This document shows, in pieces, positions 27,038 to 36,387 of a stretch of DNA of 64,000 nt. The translations under genes were made by a program, and so were the position numbers. The stretch is from Mycolicibacterium porcinum (GTDB lineage Bacteria; Actinomycetota; Actinomycetes; Mycobacteriales; Mycobacteriaceae): NCBI GenBank assembly GCA_002086835.1, contig MVIG01000014.1, forward strand, positions 80,641-144,640. The letters are read 5' to 3'. The notes under the pieces were generated by a model. That model saw only the letters and a list, made by a program, of their open reading frames with translations, ran no database searches and was not told where the DNA came from. Within the stretch, counting starts at the first letter, position 1, and every line of letters starts with the position of its first letter.

Positions 27038-30000
27038 GCACGACCGTGCGCGAACACAGCGATGACAAGGGCGTTCAGCTGACCCGCTGGGTGGCGATGA
27101 TCGCCGGCCTGATCGGCTTCCTGTGCGCGGTGGCCACCCCGCTGCTGCCGGTGGTGCAGACCACCGCCACGTTGAACTGGCCCGAGCAGGGGCAGCTCAA
27201 CAACGTCACCGCACCGCTGATCACCCAGACGCCGGTCACCATGTCGGTGACGGTGCCGTGTGAGGTGGTGCGGTCGATGCCGCCCGAGGGCGGCATGGTG
27301 CTGGGCACCGCGCCCAAGGAGGGCAGGCAGGCCGCGCTCAACGCGCTGTTCATCCACGTCAACGCCAAGCGCGTCGACATCACCGACCGCAACGTGGTGA
27401 TCGCCAGCGTCTCGCGGGACAAGGTCAGTTCCCCGGCTTGCCAGCGGATCGAGATCACCTCGTCGGACGCAGGTACCTTCGCCACCTTCGTCGGGCTCAC
27501 CGGTACGGACGGCAAGGAGCTGCGCACCGGCTTCGCCGACCCGAACCTGCGGCCCCAGATCGTCGGTGTCTTCACCGAGCTGAGCGGGCCTGCCCCGCAA
27601 GGACTTTCCCTGTCGGCCACGATCGACACGCGGTTCACCTCCAAGCCCACCCCGCTCAAGCTGGCGGCGATCCTGATCGGCATCGCCGCCACCGTGGTCG
27701 CGGTGCTCGCGCTGTGGCGGCTGGACCGGCTCGACGGACGGCGGATGCATCACCTGATCCCGTCGCGCTGGCGCACCTTCAGCGCCGTCGACGTGGTGGT
27801 GGTCGGCGGGTTCCTGTCCTGGCATGTGATCGGGGCGAACTCGTCCGACGACGGCTACATCCTGCAGATGGCGCGGGTGGCCGACCATGCCGGCTACATG
27901 TCGAACTACTTCCGCTGGTTCGGCAGTCCCGAGGATCCCTTCGGCTGGTTCTACAACCTGCTCGCCCTGATGACCCATGTCAGCGACGCCAGCATCTGGA
28001 TGCGCCTGCCCGACCTGATCTGCGCGCTGGTCTGCTGGCTGCTGCTGTCGCGTGAGGTGCTGCCGCGCCTCGGGCCCGCGGTGATCGCGTCCAAGCCCGC
28101 GTTGTGGGCAGCCGGCCTGGTGCTGATGGCGGCCTGGATGCCGTTCAACAACGGCCTGCGCCCCGAAGGCCAGATCGCCACCGGCGCCCTGATCACCTAC
28201 GTGCTGATCGAGCGGGCCATCATCTCCGGACGGCTGACCCCGGCCGCGATGGCGATCATCTCCGCGGCCTTCACCCTCGGCATCCAGCCGACCGGCCTGA
28301 TCGCCGTTGCGGCGCTGCTCGCCGGTGGTCGTCCGCTGCTACGCATCCTGGTGCGTCGCGGCCGGACGCTGGGTGTGTGGCCGCTGGTGCTGCCGCTGCT
28401 GGCGGCGGGCACGGTGATCCTGACCGTGGTGTTCGCCGACCAGACCCTGGCAACGGTGCTGGAGGCCACCAGGATTCGTACCGCGATCGGGCCGAGCCAG
28501 GAGTGGTACACCGAGAACCTGCGCTACTACTACCTGATCCTGCCGACCGTCGACGGTTCGCTGTCCCGCCGGTTCGGCTTCATCATCACCGCGCTGAGCC
28601 TGTTCGCGTCGCTGTTCATCATGTTGCGGCGCAAGCGGATCGCCGGGGTGGCCCGCGGGCCGGTATGGCGGCTGATGGGCATCATCTTCGCCACCATGTT
28701 CTGCCTGATGTTCACCCCCACCAAGTGGGTGCACCACTTCGGTCTGTTCGCCGCGGTGGGTGCGGCGATGGCCGCGGTGGTGACAGTGGTGGCCGGGCCT
28801 GCGGTGCTGCGCTCGGCGCGCAACCGGATGGCGTTCACGTCGGCCGTGTTGTTCGTCCTCGCGCTGTGCTTCGCCACCACCAACGGCTGGTGGTATGTGT
28901 CCAGCTACGGCGTGCCGTTCAACAACGACAAGCCCAACATCGGCGGAATCACGGTGAGCGCCATCTTCTTCGCGCTGTTCGCCCTCACCGCGCTGTGGGC
29001 GTACTGGCTGCATCTGCGGCCTTCGGCCGAAGGCCGGGTGGCGCGGGCACTGACCACGGCTCCGGTGCCGATCGCGGCCGGGTTCATGGTGGTGGTGTTC
29101 GTCGGTTCGATGCTCTACGGGGTGGTGCGTCAGGACGGCACCTACTCCAACGCGTCGTCCAACCTCCGCGCGTTCGCCGGCGGCTGCGGCCTGGCCGACG
29201 ACGTGCTGGTCGAACCCGATACCAACGACGGGTTCCTCACCCCGGCGCCGGGTGACTACGGCCCGCTGGGGCCGCTGGGCGGCACCGCGCCGACCGGGTT
29301 CACCCCGAACGGCGTGCCGGACCACATTGTCGCCGAGGCGATTCGGATCACCGTGCCGATGCCGGGCATCGACGCCGACTGGAACGCCGACGTCAAGCTG
29401 GACACCCCCGGCGTCAACGGCTCGACCGTGCCGCTGCCGTACGGGCTGGATCCGGCCCGGGTCCCGCTGGCCGGCAGTTATGCCGAAGGCCCGGGACAAC
29501 AGGTGAGCAAGCTGGCCTCGGCCTGGTATCAGCTGCCCGCACCCGACGCCGCCCACCCGCTGGTCGTCGTCACCGCGGCCGGAACCATCACCGGCAACAG
29601 CATTTTCAACGGCCGCACCGAGGGCCAGACGGTTGAGCTGGAGTACGGACGGCCCGGCCCCGACGGCGCCGCGGTGCCCGCCGGGCGGGTGGTGCCCTAC
29701 GACCTGGGGCCGATCCCGTCCTGGCGCAACCTGCGCTTCGACCGCAGCGAGATCCCGGCCGACGCCACCTACGTCCGCGTCATCGCCGAGGACAACTCGC
29801 TGAGCCCCGGCGACTGGGTCGCGGTCACGCCGCCCCGGGTCCCCGAGGTCAAGACCGTGCAGGAGTACATCGGTTCCCAGCAGCCGGTCCTCATGGACTG
29901 GGCTGTCGGACTGGCGTTCCCGTGCCAGCAGCCGATGCTGCACGCCAACGGGGTCACCGAGGTGCCGAAGTTCCGGATCACCCCGGACTACAACGCCAAG

Positions 30001-30234
30001 ATGAAGGACACCGACACCTGGGAGGACGGCATCAACGGCGGCCTGCTGGGCATCAGTGACCTGCTGCTGCGCCAGCACGTGATGGCCACCTACCTGAACA
30101 AGGACTGGGGCCGCGACTGGGGTTCGCTGCGCAAGTTCGACACCATCGTCGAGGCGACTCCGGCGAACATCGAGCTTGGGACAGCGACACATTCAGGCCT
30201 GTACAAGCCGGGCCGGATCCGCATCAAGCCGTAG
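27034..30234 (+). CDS. embB: Arabinosyltransferase EmbB (ethambutol target)
   Basis: 1066 residues, the third GT53 enzyme and main target of ethambutol. The catalytic loop is [13 protein letters not shown] at residues 270-282. I276, L277 and M279 correspond to M. tuberculosis I303, L304 and M306, and all carry the ethambutol-susceptible residues, unlike M. abscessus and M. chelonae where 303/304 are reported as Gln/Met. Membrane helices fill most of the first 700 residues; the C-terminal part holds the carbohydrate-binding modules. It ends the dprE2-aftA-emb unit just before a 12-bp stem-loop. Confidence 0.96.
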   Translation: MSTTVREHSDDKGVQLTRWVAMIAGLIGFLCAVATPLLPVVQTTATLNWPEQGQLNNVTAPLITQTPVTMSVTVPCEVVRSMPPEGGMVLGTAPKEGRQAALNALFIHVNAKRVDITDRNVVIASVSRDKVSSPACQRIEITSSDAGTFATFVGLTGTDGKELRTGFADPNLRPQIVGVFTELSGPAPQGLSLSATIDTRFTSKPTPLKLAAILIGIAATVVAVLALWRLDRLDGRRMHHLIPSRWRTFSAVDVVVVGGFLSWHVIGANSSDDGYILQMARVADHAGYMSNYFRWFGSPEDPFGWFYNLLALMTHVSDASIWMRLPDLICALVCWLLLSREVLPRLGPAVIASKPALWAAGLVLMAAWMPFNNGLRPEGQIATGALITYVLIERAIISGRLTPAAMAIISAAFTLGIQPTGLIAVAALLAGGRPLLRILVRRGRTLGVWPLVLPLLAAGTVILTVVFADQTLATVLEATRIRTAIGPSQEWYTENLRYYYLILPTVDGSLSRRFGFIITALSLFASLFIMLRRKRIAGVARGPVWRLMGIIFATMFCLMFTPTKWVHHFGLFAAVGAAMAAVVTVVAGPAVLRSARNRMAFTSAVLFVLALCFATTNGWWYVSSYGVPFNNDKPNIGGITVSAIFFALFALTALWAYWLHLRPSAEGRVARALTTAPVPIAAGFMVVVFVGSMLYGVVRQDGTYSNASSNLRAFAGGCGLADDVLVEPDTNDGFLTPAPGDYGPLGPLGGTAPTGFTPNGVPDHIVAEAIRITVPMPGIDADWNADVKLDTPGVNGSTVPLPYGLDPARVPLAGSYAEGPGQQVSKLASAWYQLPAPDAAHPLVVVTAAGTITGNSIFNGRTEGQTVELEYGRPGPDGAAVPAGRVVPYDLGPIPSWRNLRFDRSEIPADATYVRVIAEDNSLSPGDWVAVTPPRVPEVKTVQEYIGSQQPVLMDWAVGLAFPCQQPMLHANGVTEVPKFRITPDYNAKMKDTDTWEDGINGGLLGISDLLLRQHVMATYLNKDWGRDWGSLRKFDTIVEATPANIELGTATHSGLYKPGRIRIKP

Positions 30235-30244
30235 CCCTTCTGCA

Positions 30245-30309
30245 CCGCGAGCGTGCGCGTCTGCGGCCCGACACACCGTTGCCGGGCAACAGTTTGTGCA
30301 CGCTCGCGG
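30245..30309. terminator. Stem-loop between convergent embB and SRPBCC gene
   Basis: CCGCGAGCGTGC at 30245-30256 pairs perfectly with GCACGCTCGCGG at 30298-30309; the loop contains a further small hairpin GTTGC-CGG-GCAAC. It occupies nearly the entire space between two convergent genes and probably terminates both. Confidence 0.7.
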
Positions 30310-30312
30310 GCT

Positions 30313-30759
30313 TTACGCCGCCTTTTCGGCCGCCGCGACGAGCTTGTGTGACAGCGTCCCGAGCACCACGCGAAGCACCAGCCAGTAGGCCAACCCGACC
30401 ACCCGCCAACGGGTCTCGTACCGGCCCCGCCAGGTGACCTGCGTGCCATACCCATCCTCGGCGAACGTCACCTCGGCCTGATAGTCCAGGATCGGACCGT
30501 CGGTGAGCATGGTGTAGCCGTGCCTGCGGTCCGGCTCGTGGATCGTGGTCATCTCGCGGGTCGGCTTCCTGCGGGTACCGACCGCTCGAATCGCTCCGAC
30601 CCCACCGTCATCGGCCGGGCCCCGGGTCTCCCACGCCGAGTAGGGGATCAGGGGCCTGGCCCAGTCCGACCACCGGGACCCGTCGGACACGATGGCGAAC
30701 AAGGTCCGCGGCGAAGCCGTGGTGTGGCGGTGGATGACGCACTCGAAGTGGTGGTTCAC
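30313..30759 (-). CDS. SRPBCC (START/Bet v1-like) family protein
   Basis: 148 residues. The N-terminal FECVIHRHTTASPRTLFAIV and the pattern SRWSDWARPLIPYSAWE are characteristic of the SRPBCC or polyketide-cyclase-like fold, followed by VTWRGRYETRWRVVGLAYWL. Members bind hydrophobic ligands or act as cyclases or transporters; mycobacteria have many of unknown ligand. The ATG at 30759 is 40 nt from the divergent TetR gene, and a perfect palindrome lies between them, so the pair is probably one regulated unit. Confidence 0.8.
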   Translation of the reverse strand: MNHHFECVIHRHTTASPRTLFAIVSDGSRWSDWARPLIPYSAWETRGPADDGGVGAIRAVGTRRKPTREMTTIHEPDRRHGYTMLTDGPILDYQAEVTFAEDGYGTQVTWRGRYETRWRVVGLAYWLVLRVVLGTLSHKLVAAAEKAA

Positions 30760-30771
30760 GGTTCGCGACTT

Positions 30772-30792
30772 TAACAGAACAGTGTTCTATTA
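30772..30792. promoter_or_regulatory. Palindromic TetR operator between SRPBCC and TetR genes
   Basis: The core AGAACAGTGTTCT at 30776-30788 is a perfect odd-centred palindrome. It extends outward as TAAnAGAACA / TGTTCTnTTA over 30772-30792. It ends 7 nt before the TetR ATG and 13 nt before the SRPBCC start, where it would cover both promoters. Confidence 0.75.
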
Positions 30793-30799
30793 TCTGGGA

Positions 30800-31408
30800 A
30801 TGCCGGAATCCGCCCTGCCATTCACGCGCGCCCGCAGCGAGGCGCAGCGCCAGGACCGGTTGGCGCAGCTGACTGCCGTGACCCGCGCGTGCCTGGAGCA
30901 CACGCCCGCCGCTGCGCTGTCACTCGGCGACGTGGCCGCGGCTGCCGGACTGGCCAAGTCGGGCATCCTGCGCTACGCCGGCTCACGCGAGGCCCTGCTA
31001 CTCGGGGTGATGTACGACGAGCACCTGGCCTGGATCGACTCCCTGGCCGAGCACCTGTGCAGCACGCCACCGGCGGCGGCCTTGGCTCATACCCTCGCGA
31101 CTCGACCGGTGCTGTGCGATCTCATCGCGGCCTCGCCCGTGCTGATCGGCCGGCTCAGCGCGCCAGACCGGGACGTGCTGGTGGCGCAGGGCCGAGATGC
31201 CCAGCAGCGGCTCGGTTCCGCTCTGCGGCAATCGCTTCCATTGTCCGAGGAGCAGCTGGCATCGCTGACGGCCGCGGTACACGCCTTCACCGGGACTGCC
31301 TGGGCCTGGACCGCACCCGATTCGGCAGGGCGCAACGCCATGGTCACCGATTTCGAAGCCACCCTGGGACAGCTGCTCGGCATCTTCATCGCCGGTCTGC
31401 AGTCCTGA
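30800..31408 (+). CDS. TetR-family regulator divergent from SRPBCC gene
   Basis: 202 residues. The HTH SLGDVAAAAGLAKSGILRYAGSREALLLG is a TetR-type DNA-binding domain, with an unusual ILRYAG in place of the common IYYHF. The rest is a helical ligand domain with ADP/ligand features not recognisable by eye. The ATG at 30800 follows the operator palindrome directly, so the transcript may have a very short leader; a longer frame starting upstream would read through the operator. Probable autoregulator and repressor of the SRPBCC gene. Confidence 0.85.
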   Translation: MPESALPFTRARSEAQRQDRLAQLTAVTRACLEHTPAAALSLGDVAAAAGLAKSGILRYAGSREALLLGVMYDEHLAWIDSLAEHLCSTPPAAALAHTLATRPVLCDLIAASPVLIGRLSAPDRDVLVAQGRDAQQRLGSALRQSLPLSEEQLASLTAAVHAFTGTAWAWTAPDSAGRNAMVTDFEATLGQLLGIFIAGLQS

Positions 31409-31593
31409 GGACACGTCGGGCAGCCGGAAACTCCACGCACAGGCGGGATTTCAGCCAATTCGACGGTCCTGTGGATAACTTGTGGATGGTTTCCGACAGG
31501 CGTCGCGTCACCGCTGTTCACCCGGCATGCGATCGAATTACACGCTTGTGAGTAAGACTGTGGGCCGAGGGCCCCGCCGCAAAGTCGGCGGCT

Positions 31594-33024
31594 TCACCGC
31601 GCCAGCGCGGCGAGGGCGACCCCCGCGGCGTTGGCGCCGCACATGCCGTGCGCGCCGGGCCCCGGTGGCGTGGCCGCCGAGCACAGGTACATGCCGGGGA
31701 CACCAATCCGGTAGGGCTGCAGCGTGGTCCGCGGACCGAACACCAGCTGCCGGATATCCTTGGCACCGGTGCAGATGTCACCGCCGACATAGTTTGCGTT
31801 GTACACCGACATCTCGGTCGTCGACCGCACCGCCATCCCCACGATCCTGTCACGGAACCCGGGGGCGAACCGCTCGAACTGTCCGATGATCGCCTCGGTG
31901 GCGTCACCGGTGTAGCCATGCGGCACATGGGCATACGAATACACCGGATTGATGTCGCCGACCGAGCGACCCGGATCGGCGACATACTGCTGGCCGACGA
32001 GCACGAACGGCCGCTGCGGCATCCGGCCGGCATGGATCTCCCGTTCGGTGGCCGCGATCTCGGCGAAGCCTCCGCCCAGATGCACCGTGCCTGCTCCGGC
32101 GACCTCGGGATTGGTCCACGGCACCGGACCCTCGACCGCGAAGTCGACCTTGAATGCTCCCGGGCCGTACCGGAATCCGCCCAGGCCGCGGGCCACGCTG
32201 CGCGGCAACCGGTCGCCCAGGATGTCGACGACGGCCGTCGGCGCGAGGTCGAACATCGTCACATCCGCCGGCGGAGGCTGCGCAGCGGACGTGATCCGGA
32301 CCCCGGTCTCCACCTTGACGCCCAACTCGGCGAGTACCGCCGCCAGCGCATCGGTGATGGCCTGCGAACCACCCTGCGCCACCGCCCACCCGTGCCGGTG
32401 CCCGGCCGTGATGATGCCGAGGCCGATCGCCGAGGTCAGCGGATAGTGCAAGGGCCGGAAGGTATGCGCGGCAACGCCGCCGAACAAGGCCCGGGCCGGC
32501 TCGGTACGAAACAGCCGGGAGAACACCGACGCTGGCAGCACCGTGGGCACGCCGAACCGGGCCAGGGCCAACGGATGCCTCGGCACCCGCAGCAGCGGCC
32601 CCATGATGTCCTGCGCCAGCGTGTCGAACTTCGCCGACGGCCCGCCGAACGCCCGCCGCCACCGGCTGCCGTCCGCGCCCAGCGCCACAGCGGTCTGGTC
32701 GACACTGCGGTACAGCAGGCCGGCATCGCCGTCGTCGAGCGGATGCGCGCAGTCGACCTCGGGCCATTTCCACTGCAGACCATGACGTTCCAGACCGAGA
32801 CCGGTGAGGAACGGCGAACCGACGGCCATCGGGTGGATCGCCGCGCAATGGTCGATCACCAGTCCCGCGGGGAAACCATCCGCGAGGCCACCACTCGACG
32901 AGCGGACACCGCCACCGATCGTGTCGTCAGCCTCCAGCACGGTGACGTCGACTCCGGCGGCGGCCAGGGTGATGGCCGCCGCGAGCCCATTGGGCCCGCT
33001 CCCGACGACGACAGCGGTGCTCAT
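31594..33024 (-). CDS. FAD-dependent oxidoreductase of the phytoene desaturase (CrtI-like) family
   Basis: 476 residues. The N-terminal VVVGSGPNGLAAAITLAAAG is a classic Rossmann FAD motif, followed by EADDTIGGGVRSS. The C-terminal GMYLCSAATPPGPGAHGMCG is the FAD-closing segment of CrtI-like desaturases and related amine-oxidase-fold enzymes. Substrate is unknown; the operon suggests a lipid or isoprenoid. The ATG at 33024 overlaps the stop of the DUF3556-like gene by 4 nt, so translation is coupled. It is the last gene of a three-gene operon starting at 36282. No Rieske or other domain is added. Confidence 0.82.
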   Translation of the reverse strand: MSTAVVVGSGPNGLAAAITLAAAGVDVTVLEADDTIGGGVRSSSGGLADGFPAGLVIDHCAAIHPMAVGSPFLTGLGLERHGLQWKWPEVDCAHPLDDGDAGLLYRSVDQTAVALGADGSRWRRAFGGPSAKFDTLAQDIMGPLLRVPRHPLALARFGVPTVLPASVFSRLFRTEPARALFGGVAAHTFRPLHYPLTSAIGLGIITAGHRHGWAVAQGGSQAITDALAAVLAELGVKVETGVRITSAAQPPPADVTMFDLAPTAVVDILGDRLPRSVARGLGGFRYGPGAFKVDFAVEGPVPWTNPEVAGAGTVHLGGGFAEIAATEREIHAGRMPQRPFVLVGQQYVADPGRSVGDINPVYSYAHVPHGYTGDATEAIIGQFERFAPGFRDRIVGMAVRSTTEMSVYNANYVGGDICTGAKDIRQLVFGPRTTLQPYRIGVPGMYLCSAATPPGPGAHGMCGANAAGVALAALAR

Positions 33025-34787
33025 GCAGGGACCCCGGCCCGCCGCCAGGTCACGTTCAGCGGGATCGGCCCGTTGGGCAGCCACGGCTGCTCGTCGACCA
33101 GATCGGCCACCTTCCAGGTACCCCGTTCGATCACCCCGAGGGCCGCGTCAATCACCTTGTACTCCTGGGTCTTGCGGTGGATCGGCTGTGATTCCACCCA
33201 TGCCACCACGAACTCGCCCGGCTCGAACTGTGCCTCGGACTGGATCGCGGCGATCAGGTCTTCATTGTGCAGGTGCCCGTCACCGAAGTTGAAACCGATG
33301 ATGGTGTTGCACGACATCTCCCCCTCGCGCACGGTGCGGGTGTCGATGTCCGGAAGGGATTTCAACAGAACCGAATACAGGCCGCGGCCCTGGCTGTGCA
33401 GTGCGCGCCACGCGGTGACCTGCTGGGTGAACACCTCGGCCACCACCGGGTCCCAGCCGAAGTCGATGTACTGGTCGACGGTGTTGGGCGCGGACCGGGT
33501 GACCCGGTTGAGCTTCTGCTCCGCCCCCGGGGTGAAGGTCCACACCGCCGAGGCCCAGTTGCCCGCGTACTGGCGCATCGCGGGCAGGAACGACACCAGG
33601 TCGGGCCGGAAGTTGCCCAGCACCGGGAAGAAGCACAGCCCGATCAGCAGCACCACGGTCAGCCACGGGGAAGACATGTCCCAGACCGCGTAGCCGTCCC
33701 AGTTCGGGAAGCCGAGGAACAGGAAGACCGTGACGTAGGCGAACAGCACGTTCCATTCCACCGGAACCGCCAGCGGGAACGTCGAGATGATGAACAGGTG
33801 GAAGCACACCATGACCGCGACAGCGCCGATGGTGAGCCACGGCCACGGCGAGAACAGCAGCGTCAGCGGGGCGACGATCTCGACGAAACTGCCCGGCCCG
33901 TGCGCCATGAAGGTCGCCAGGTGCGACGGACGCAGGTCCTGCGGGTAGTTGCGGTAGTGCGCGCGCTTGAGCCACGTGAGCGGGATCGTCGGGCTGTTGC
34001 TCACCATCGGCGGGATGACGTTGGTGAAATGCAGGCCGAACTTGGAGATGCCCGCCCAGATCCACACGGTGCCGATCAGGAGCTTGCCCGCGATGATCAT
34101 GTCGACGAACGGCAGCGTCGTGAAGAACACCAGCGCAGGCAGATACTGCTCGCCGCGGGCCGCCAGGAAGATCGTCTTGTCCCGCAACCCGAGCACGACC
34201 AGCAGCAGCATCGGCACGATCAGCAGCGCCGGGTTCACCAGACCCGAGCTGTTGTCCGGCAGGACCGCGCTCAGCGAGGCCGAGGGCACGCCGGGCGCCA
34301 CCAGCGCCACCACCACCGCGACGACGAGCGCCAGGTACACGATCACATCGAACCAGGTGCGCCGGTCGCCGTCGGTGAACGGCACCGCCTTCCACGGCCG
34401 CAGCCGAATCGTGTTGAGCTTGGCCCAGAATCGGTAACCGCCCGTCATCGGTTTGGTCTTGCCGGCCAGCGGGCCCCATGATCCGGCCAGCCCGAGAAGC
34501 TCCAGCAGGATGGTCCACAGGATCAGCTTCTGGTAGACGATCGGCTGGTTCCACCATTCGGCCAGATGCCAGAACGCGGGCAGATGAGATGTGGCGGTTG
34601 CGATGACGACGCCACCGAGCGCATAGAAGAACACGAGTTTGACGATGTAGAGCACGTGGATCATGCGCGGAGCGCCCAGACCGTGGTCCACCCACTTCAG
34701 GCTCATGATCCGGAGGCGCTCCTGGAGCGGCAGGCGCAGAAACTCGTCGAGGTCTCCCTCGGGCAGCGTGGGTTGAACGAATCCCAT
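33021..34787 (-). CDS. DUF3556-like polytopic membrane protein
   Basis: 588 residues. An N-terminal polar segment (MGFVQPTLPEGDLDEFLRLPLQERL) is followed by about ten to twelve hydrophobic helices to about residue 430. The soluble C-terminal domain of about 150 residues contains GRGLYSVLLKSLPDIDTRTV and CNTIIGFNFGDGHLHNE. The helices resemble the DUF3556/HTTM-type membrane fold; I cannot assign a reaction. The ATG at 34787 has an AAGGAGCT ribosome site. The start lies 26 nt after the acyl-CoA ligase stop, and the end overlaps the CrtI-like gene. The context points to membrane-associated lipid modification. Confidence 0.75.
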   Translation of the reverse strand: MGFVQPTLPEGDLDEFLRLPLQERLRIMSLKWVDHGLGAPRMIHVLYIVKLVFFYALGGVVIATATSHLPAFWHLAEWWNQPIVYQKLILWTILLELLGLAGSWGPLAGKTKPMTGGYRFWAKLNTIRLRPWKAVPFTDGDRRTWFDVIVYLALVVAVVVALVAPGVPSASLSAVLPDNSSGLVNPALLIVPMLLLVVLGLRDKTIFLAARGEQYLPALVFFTTLPFVDMIIAGKLLIGTVWIWAGISKFGLHFTNVIPPMVSNSPTIPLTWLKRAHYRNYPQDLRPSHLATFMAHGPGSFVEIVAPLTLLFSPWPWLTIGAVAVMVCFHLFIISTFPLAVPVEWNVLFAYVTVFLFLGFPNWDGYAVWDMSSPWLTVVLLIGLCFFPVLGNFRPDLVSFLPAMRQYAGNWASAVWTFTPGAEQKLNRVTRSAPNTVDQYIDFGWDPVVAEVFTQQVTAWRALHSQGRGLYSVLLKSLPDIDTRTVREGEMSCNTIIGFNFGDGHLHNEDLIAAIQSEAQFEPGEFVVAWVESQPIHRKTQEYKVIDAALGVIERGTWKVADLVDEQPWLPNGPIPLNVTWRRAGVPA

Positions 34788-34812
34788 GATGAGCTCCTTT
34801 GTCGGTGTCAGG

Positions 34813-36282
34813 CTAGGACCGCGCAACCGCGGCGGTGAGGGTTTTACGCAGCGCCGGTTTGTCGATCTTGCCGACGGGATTCTTGGGCAGTCCGGGAAGA
34901 ATCGTGATCTCCACGGGCAGTTTGTATTTCGACAGCGATGCGGCCAGGTGGTCACGGATCCGGTCGACGGTCAGCGCAGCGCCCGGATTCAGCGACACGA
35001 ACAGCACGGGCACTTCGCCGTAGACCGGGTCGGCACGTCCGACGACGGCGGCCTCGGCGATCTCCTCGAGGTGGTGAACGACGGTCTCGATCTCCTTGGG
35101 GTAGATGTTCTCCCCGCCGCGGATGATCATGTCCTTGGCCCGGTCCACCAACACCAGGTATCCGTCTTCGTCGAACCGGCCGACGTCACCGGTGTGCAGC
35201 CAGCCGTCGACCACGGTCTTGGCCGTCTCTTCCGGCCGGTTCAGGTAGCCCCGCATGACGTTGGGGCCCTTGATCACGACTTCACCGACCTGGCCGTCGG
35301 GCAGGACCGTCCCGTCCGCGCCGAGGATCCGGATCTGCTGGCCCGGCAACGGGATACCGACCGTGCCCGGCTTGCGCTTGCCGTGCAGCGGATTGCCTGT
35401 GCTGGCGCAGGAGCCCTCGGACAGGCCGTATCCCTCGATGAGGCCGATGCCGTAGCGGCGCTCGAACCGATCGAGGAGTTCGACGCTGGCCGGCGCGGCG
35501 CCGCAGACCGCGAACCGCACCGAGCTGGTGTCGGGCCGCACCTCCGCCGGTAGCCCGGCCAGCATGGTGTAGATGGTGGGCACCGCGGAAAAGTAGGTGG
35601 CCCTGGTGCTTTCGACGCGGTCGAAGAACGTGGTCGGATTGAACCGGCCCGCGATGGTGGCGCGGCCGCCCGCGATCAGCGGGGACAGGGTGCTCACCAC
35701 GATGCCGTTGACGTGGAACAACGGCAGGATCAACAGACTGTGGTCGGTCTCGGTCAGCTCGAAACCCTGGATCACCATGTCGCACATGGCATTGACGTTG
35801 GTGTGGTCGAGCATGACACCCTTGGGCCTGCCGGTCGTCCCGCTGGTGTAGATCAGCAGGGCCAGCGCGTCGGCGGCCTGCTCTACCGGCGCGACCGGCT
35901 CCGGCGATCCGGCGGCCAGGGCATCGAGGGTCAGCACCGGTACCTCGGCCCGGACGTCTGAATCCGCGTCGACGACAAGCACCGTGGACCCGGCGTCCGC
36001 GACCTGGTAGGCCACCTCGGCAGGAACCAGGGACGGGTTGATCGGTGTGACAGCGGCACCGAGGCGCCAGGCCGCGAAGAGCACCACGACGAATTCGGCG
36101 CGGTTGGGCAGCTTGAGCGCGACCACGTCGCCGGGTTCCACACCGGCCGCCCGCAGCGCGGCGGCAGCCCGGTTCACGGCATCGAGGAAGCCGGCGTTGT
36201 CGAGGTCGAGGGCGTCATCGGCGACGGCGGGAGCGTGCGGCGCCGCCGCGGACCGGGCGTCTGGCAGGGAGGCGAGGGACAT
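34813..36282 (-). CDS. Acyl-CoA synthetase / AMP-binding ligase (FadD-type)
   Basis: 489 residues of the ANL superfamily. Visible motifs in order: the P-loop ALLIYTSGTTGRPKGVMLDH, the GYGLSEGS A5 motif, WLHTGDVGRFDEDGYLVLVDRAKD (A7/A8), GGENIYPKEIE, and the catalytic lysine in PVGKIDKPALR near the C-terminus. The enzyme activates a carboxylic acid as acyl-AMP and then as a CoA thioester; chain length cannot be told. The ATG at 36282 precedes MSLASLPDARS. It is first in the operon with the DUF3556-like and CrtI-like genes and divergent from a PucR-type regulator, which is the likely regulator. Confidence 0.87.
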   Translation of the reverse strand: MSLASLPDARSAAAPHAPAVADDALDLDNAGFLDAVNRAAAALRAAGVEPGDVVALKLPNRAEFVVVLFAAWRLGAAVTPINPSLVPAEVAYQVADAGSTVLVVDADSDVRAEVPVLTLDALAAGSPEPVAPVEQAADALALLIYTSGTTGRPKGVMLDHTNVNAMCDMVIQGFELTETDHSLLILPLFHVNGIVVSTLSPLIAGGRATIAGRFNPTTFFDRVESTRATYFSAVPTIYTMLAGLPAEVRPDTSSVRFAVCGAAPASVELLDRFERRYGIGLIEGYGLSEGSCASTGNPLHGKRKPGTVGIPLPGQQIRILGADGTVLPDGQVGEVVIKGPNVMRGYLNRPEETAKTVVDGWLHTGDVGRFDEDGYLVLVDRAKDMIIRGGENIYPKEIETVVHHLEEIAEAAVVGRADPVYGEVPVLFVSLNPGAALTVDRIRDHLAASLSKYKLPVEITILPGLPKNPVGKIDKPALRKTLTAAVARS

Positions 36283-36300
36283 GTCACGAAGGTAGAAATT

Positions 36301-36358
36301 TGTGGTCGCCACCACACCATCGCGCGGCGATGAAGTCGAACCGGCGATTTGTCGCCGG
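36301..36358. promoter_or_regulatory. Two palindromes in the acyl-CoA ligase / PucR divergent promoter
   Basis: TGTGGT-CGCC-ACCACA at 36301-36316 and CCGGCGA-TTTG-TCGCCGG at 36341-36358 are both perfect inverted repeats. They occupy the 105-nt spacer between divergent genes, one near each start. They are candidate binding sites for the adjacent PucR-type regulator. Confidence 0.55.
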
Positions 36359-36387
36359 GAAACAAAAACGCGATCTAGGGTCAGCGC

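Noticed and set aside
28339-30192. Long minus-strand frame opposite embB
   Set aside because: Antisense shadow of embB with biased composition; high third-position GC produces such open frames here.
31648-33693. Plus-strand frame of about 680 codons opposite the CrtI-like and DUF3556-like genes
   Set aside because: It crosses two coupled minus-strand genes with clear motifs and has low-complexity charged composition.
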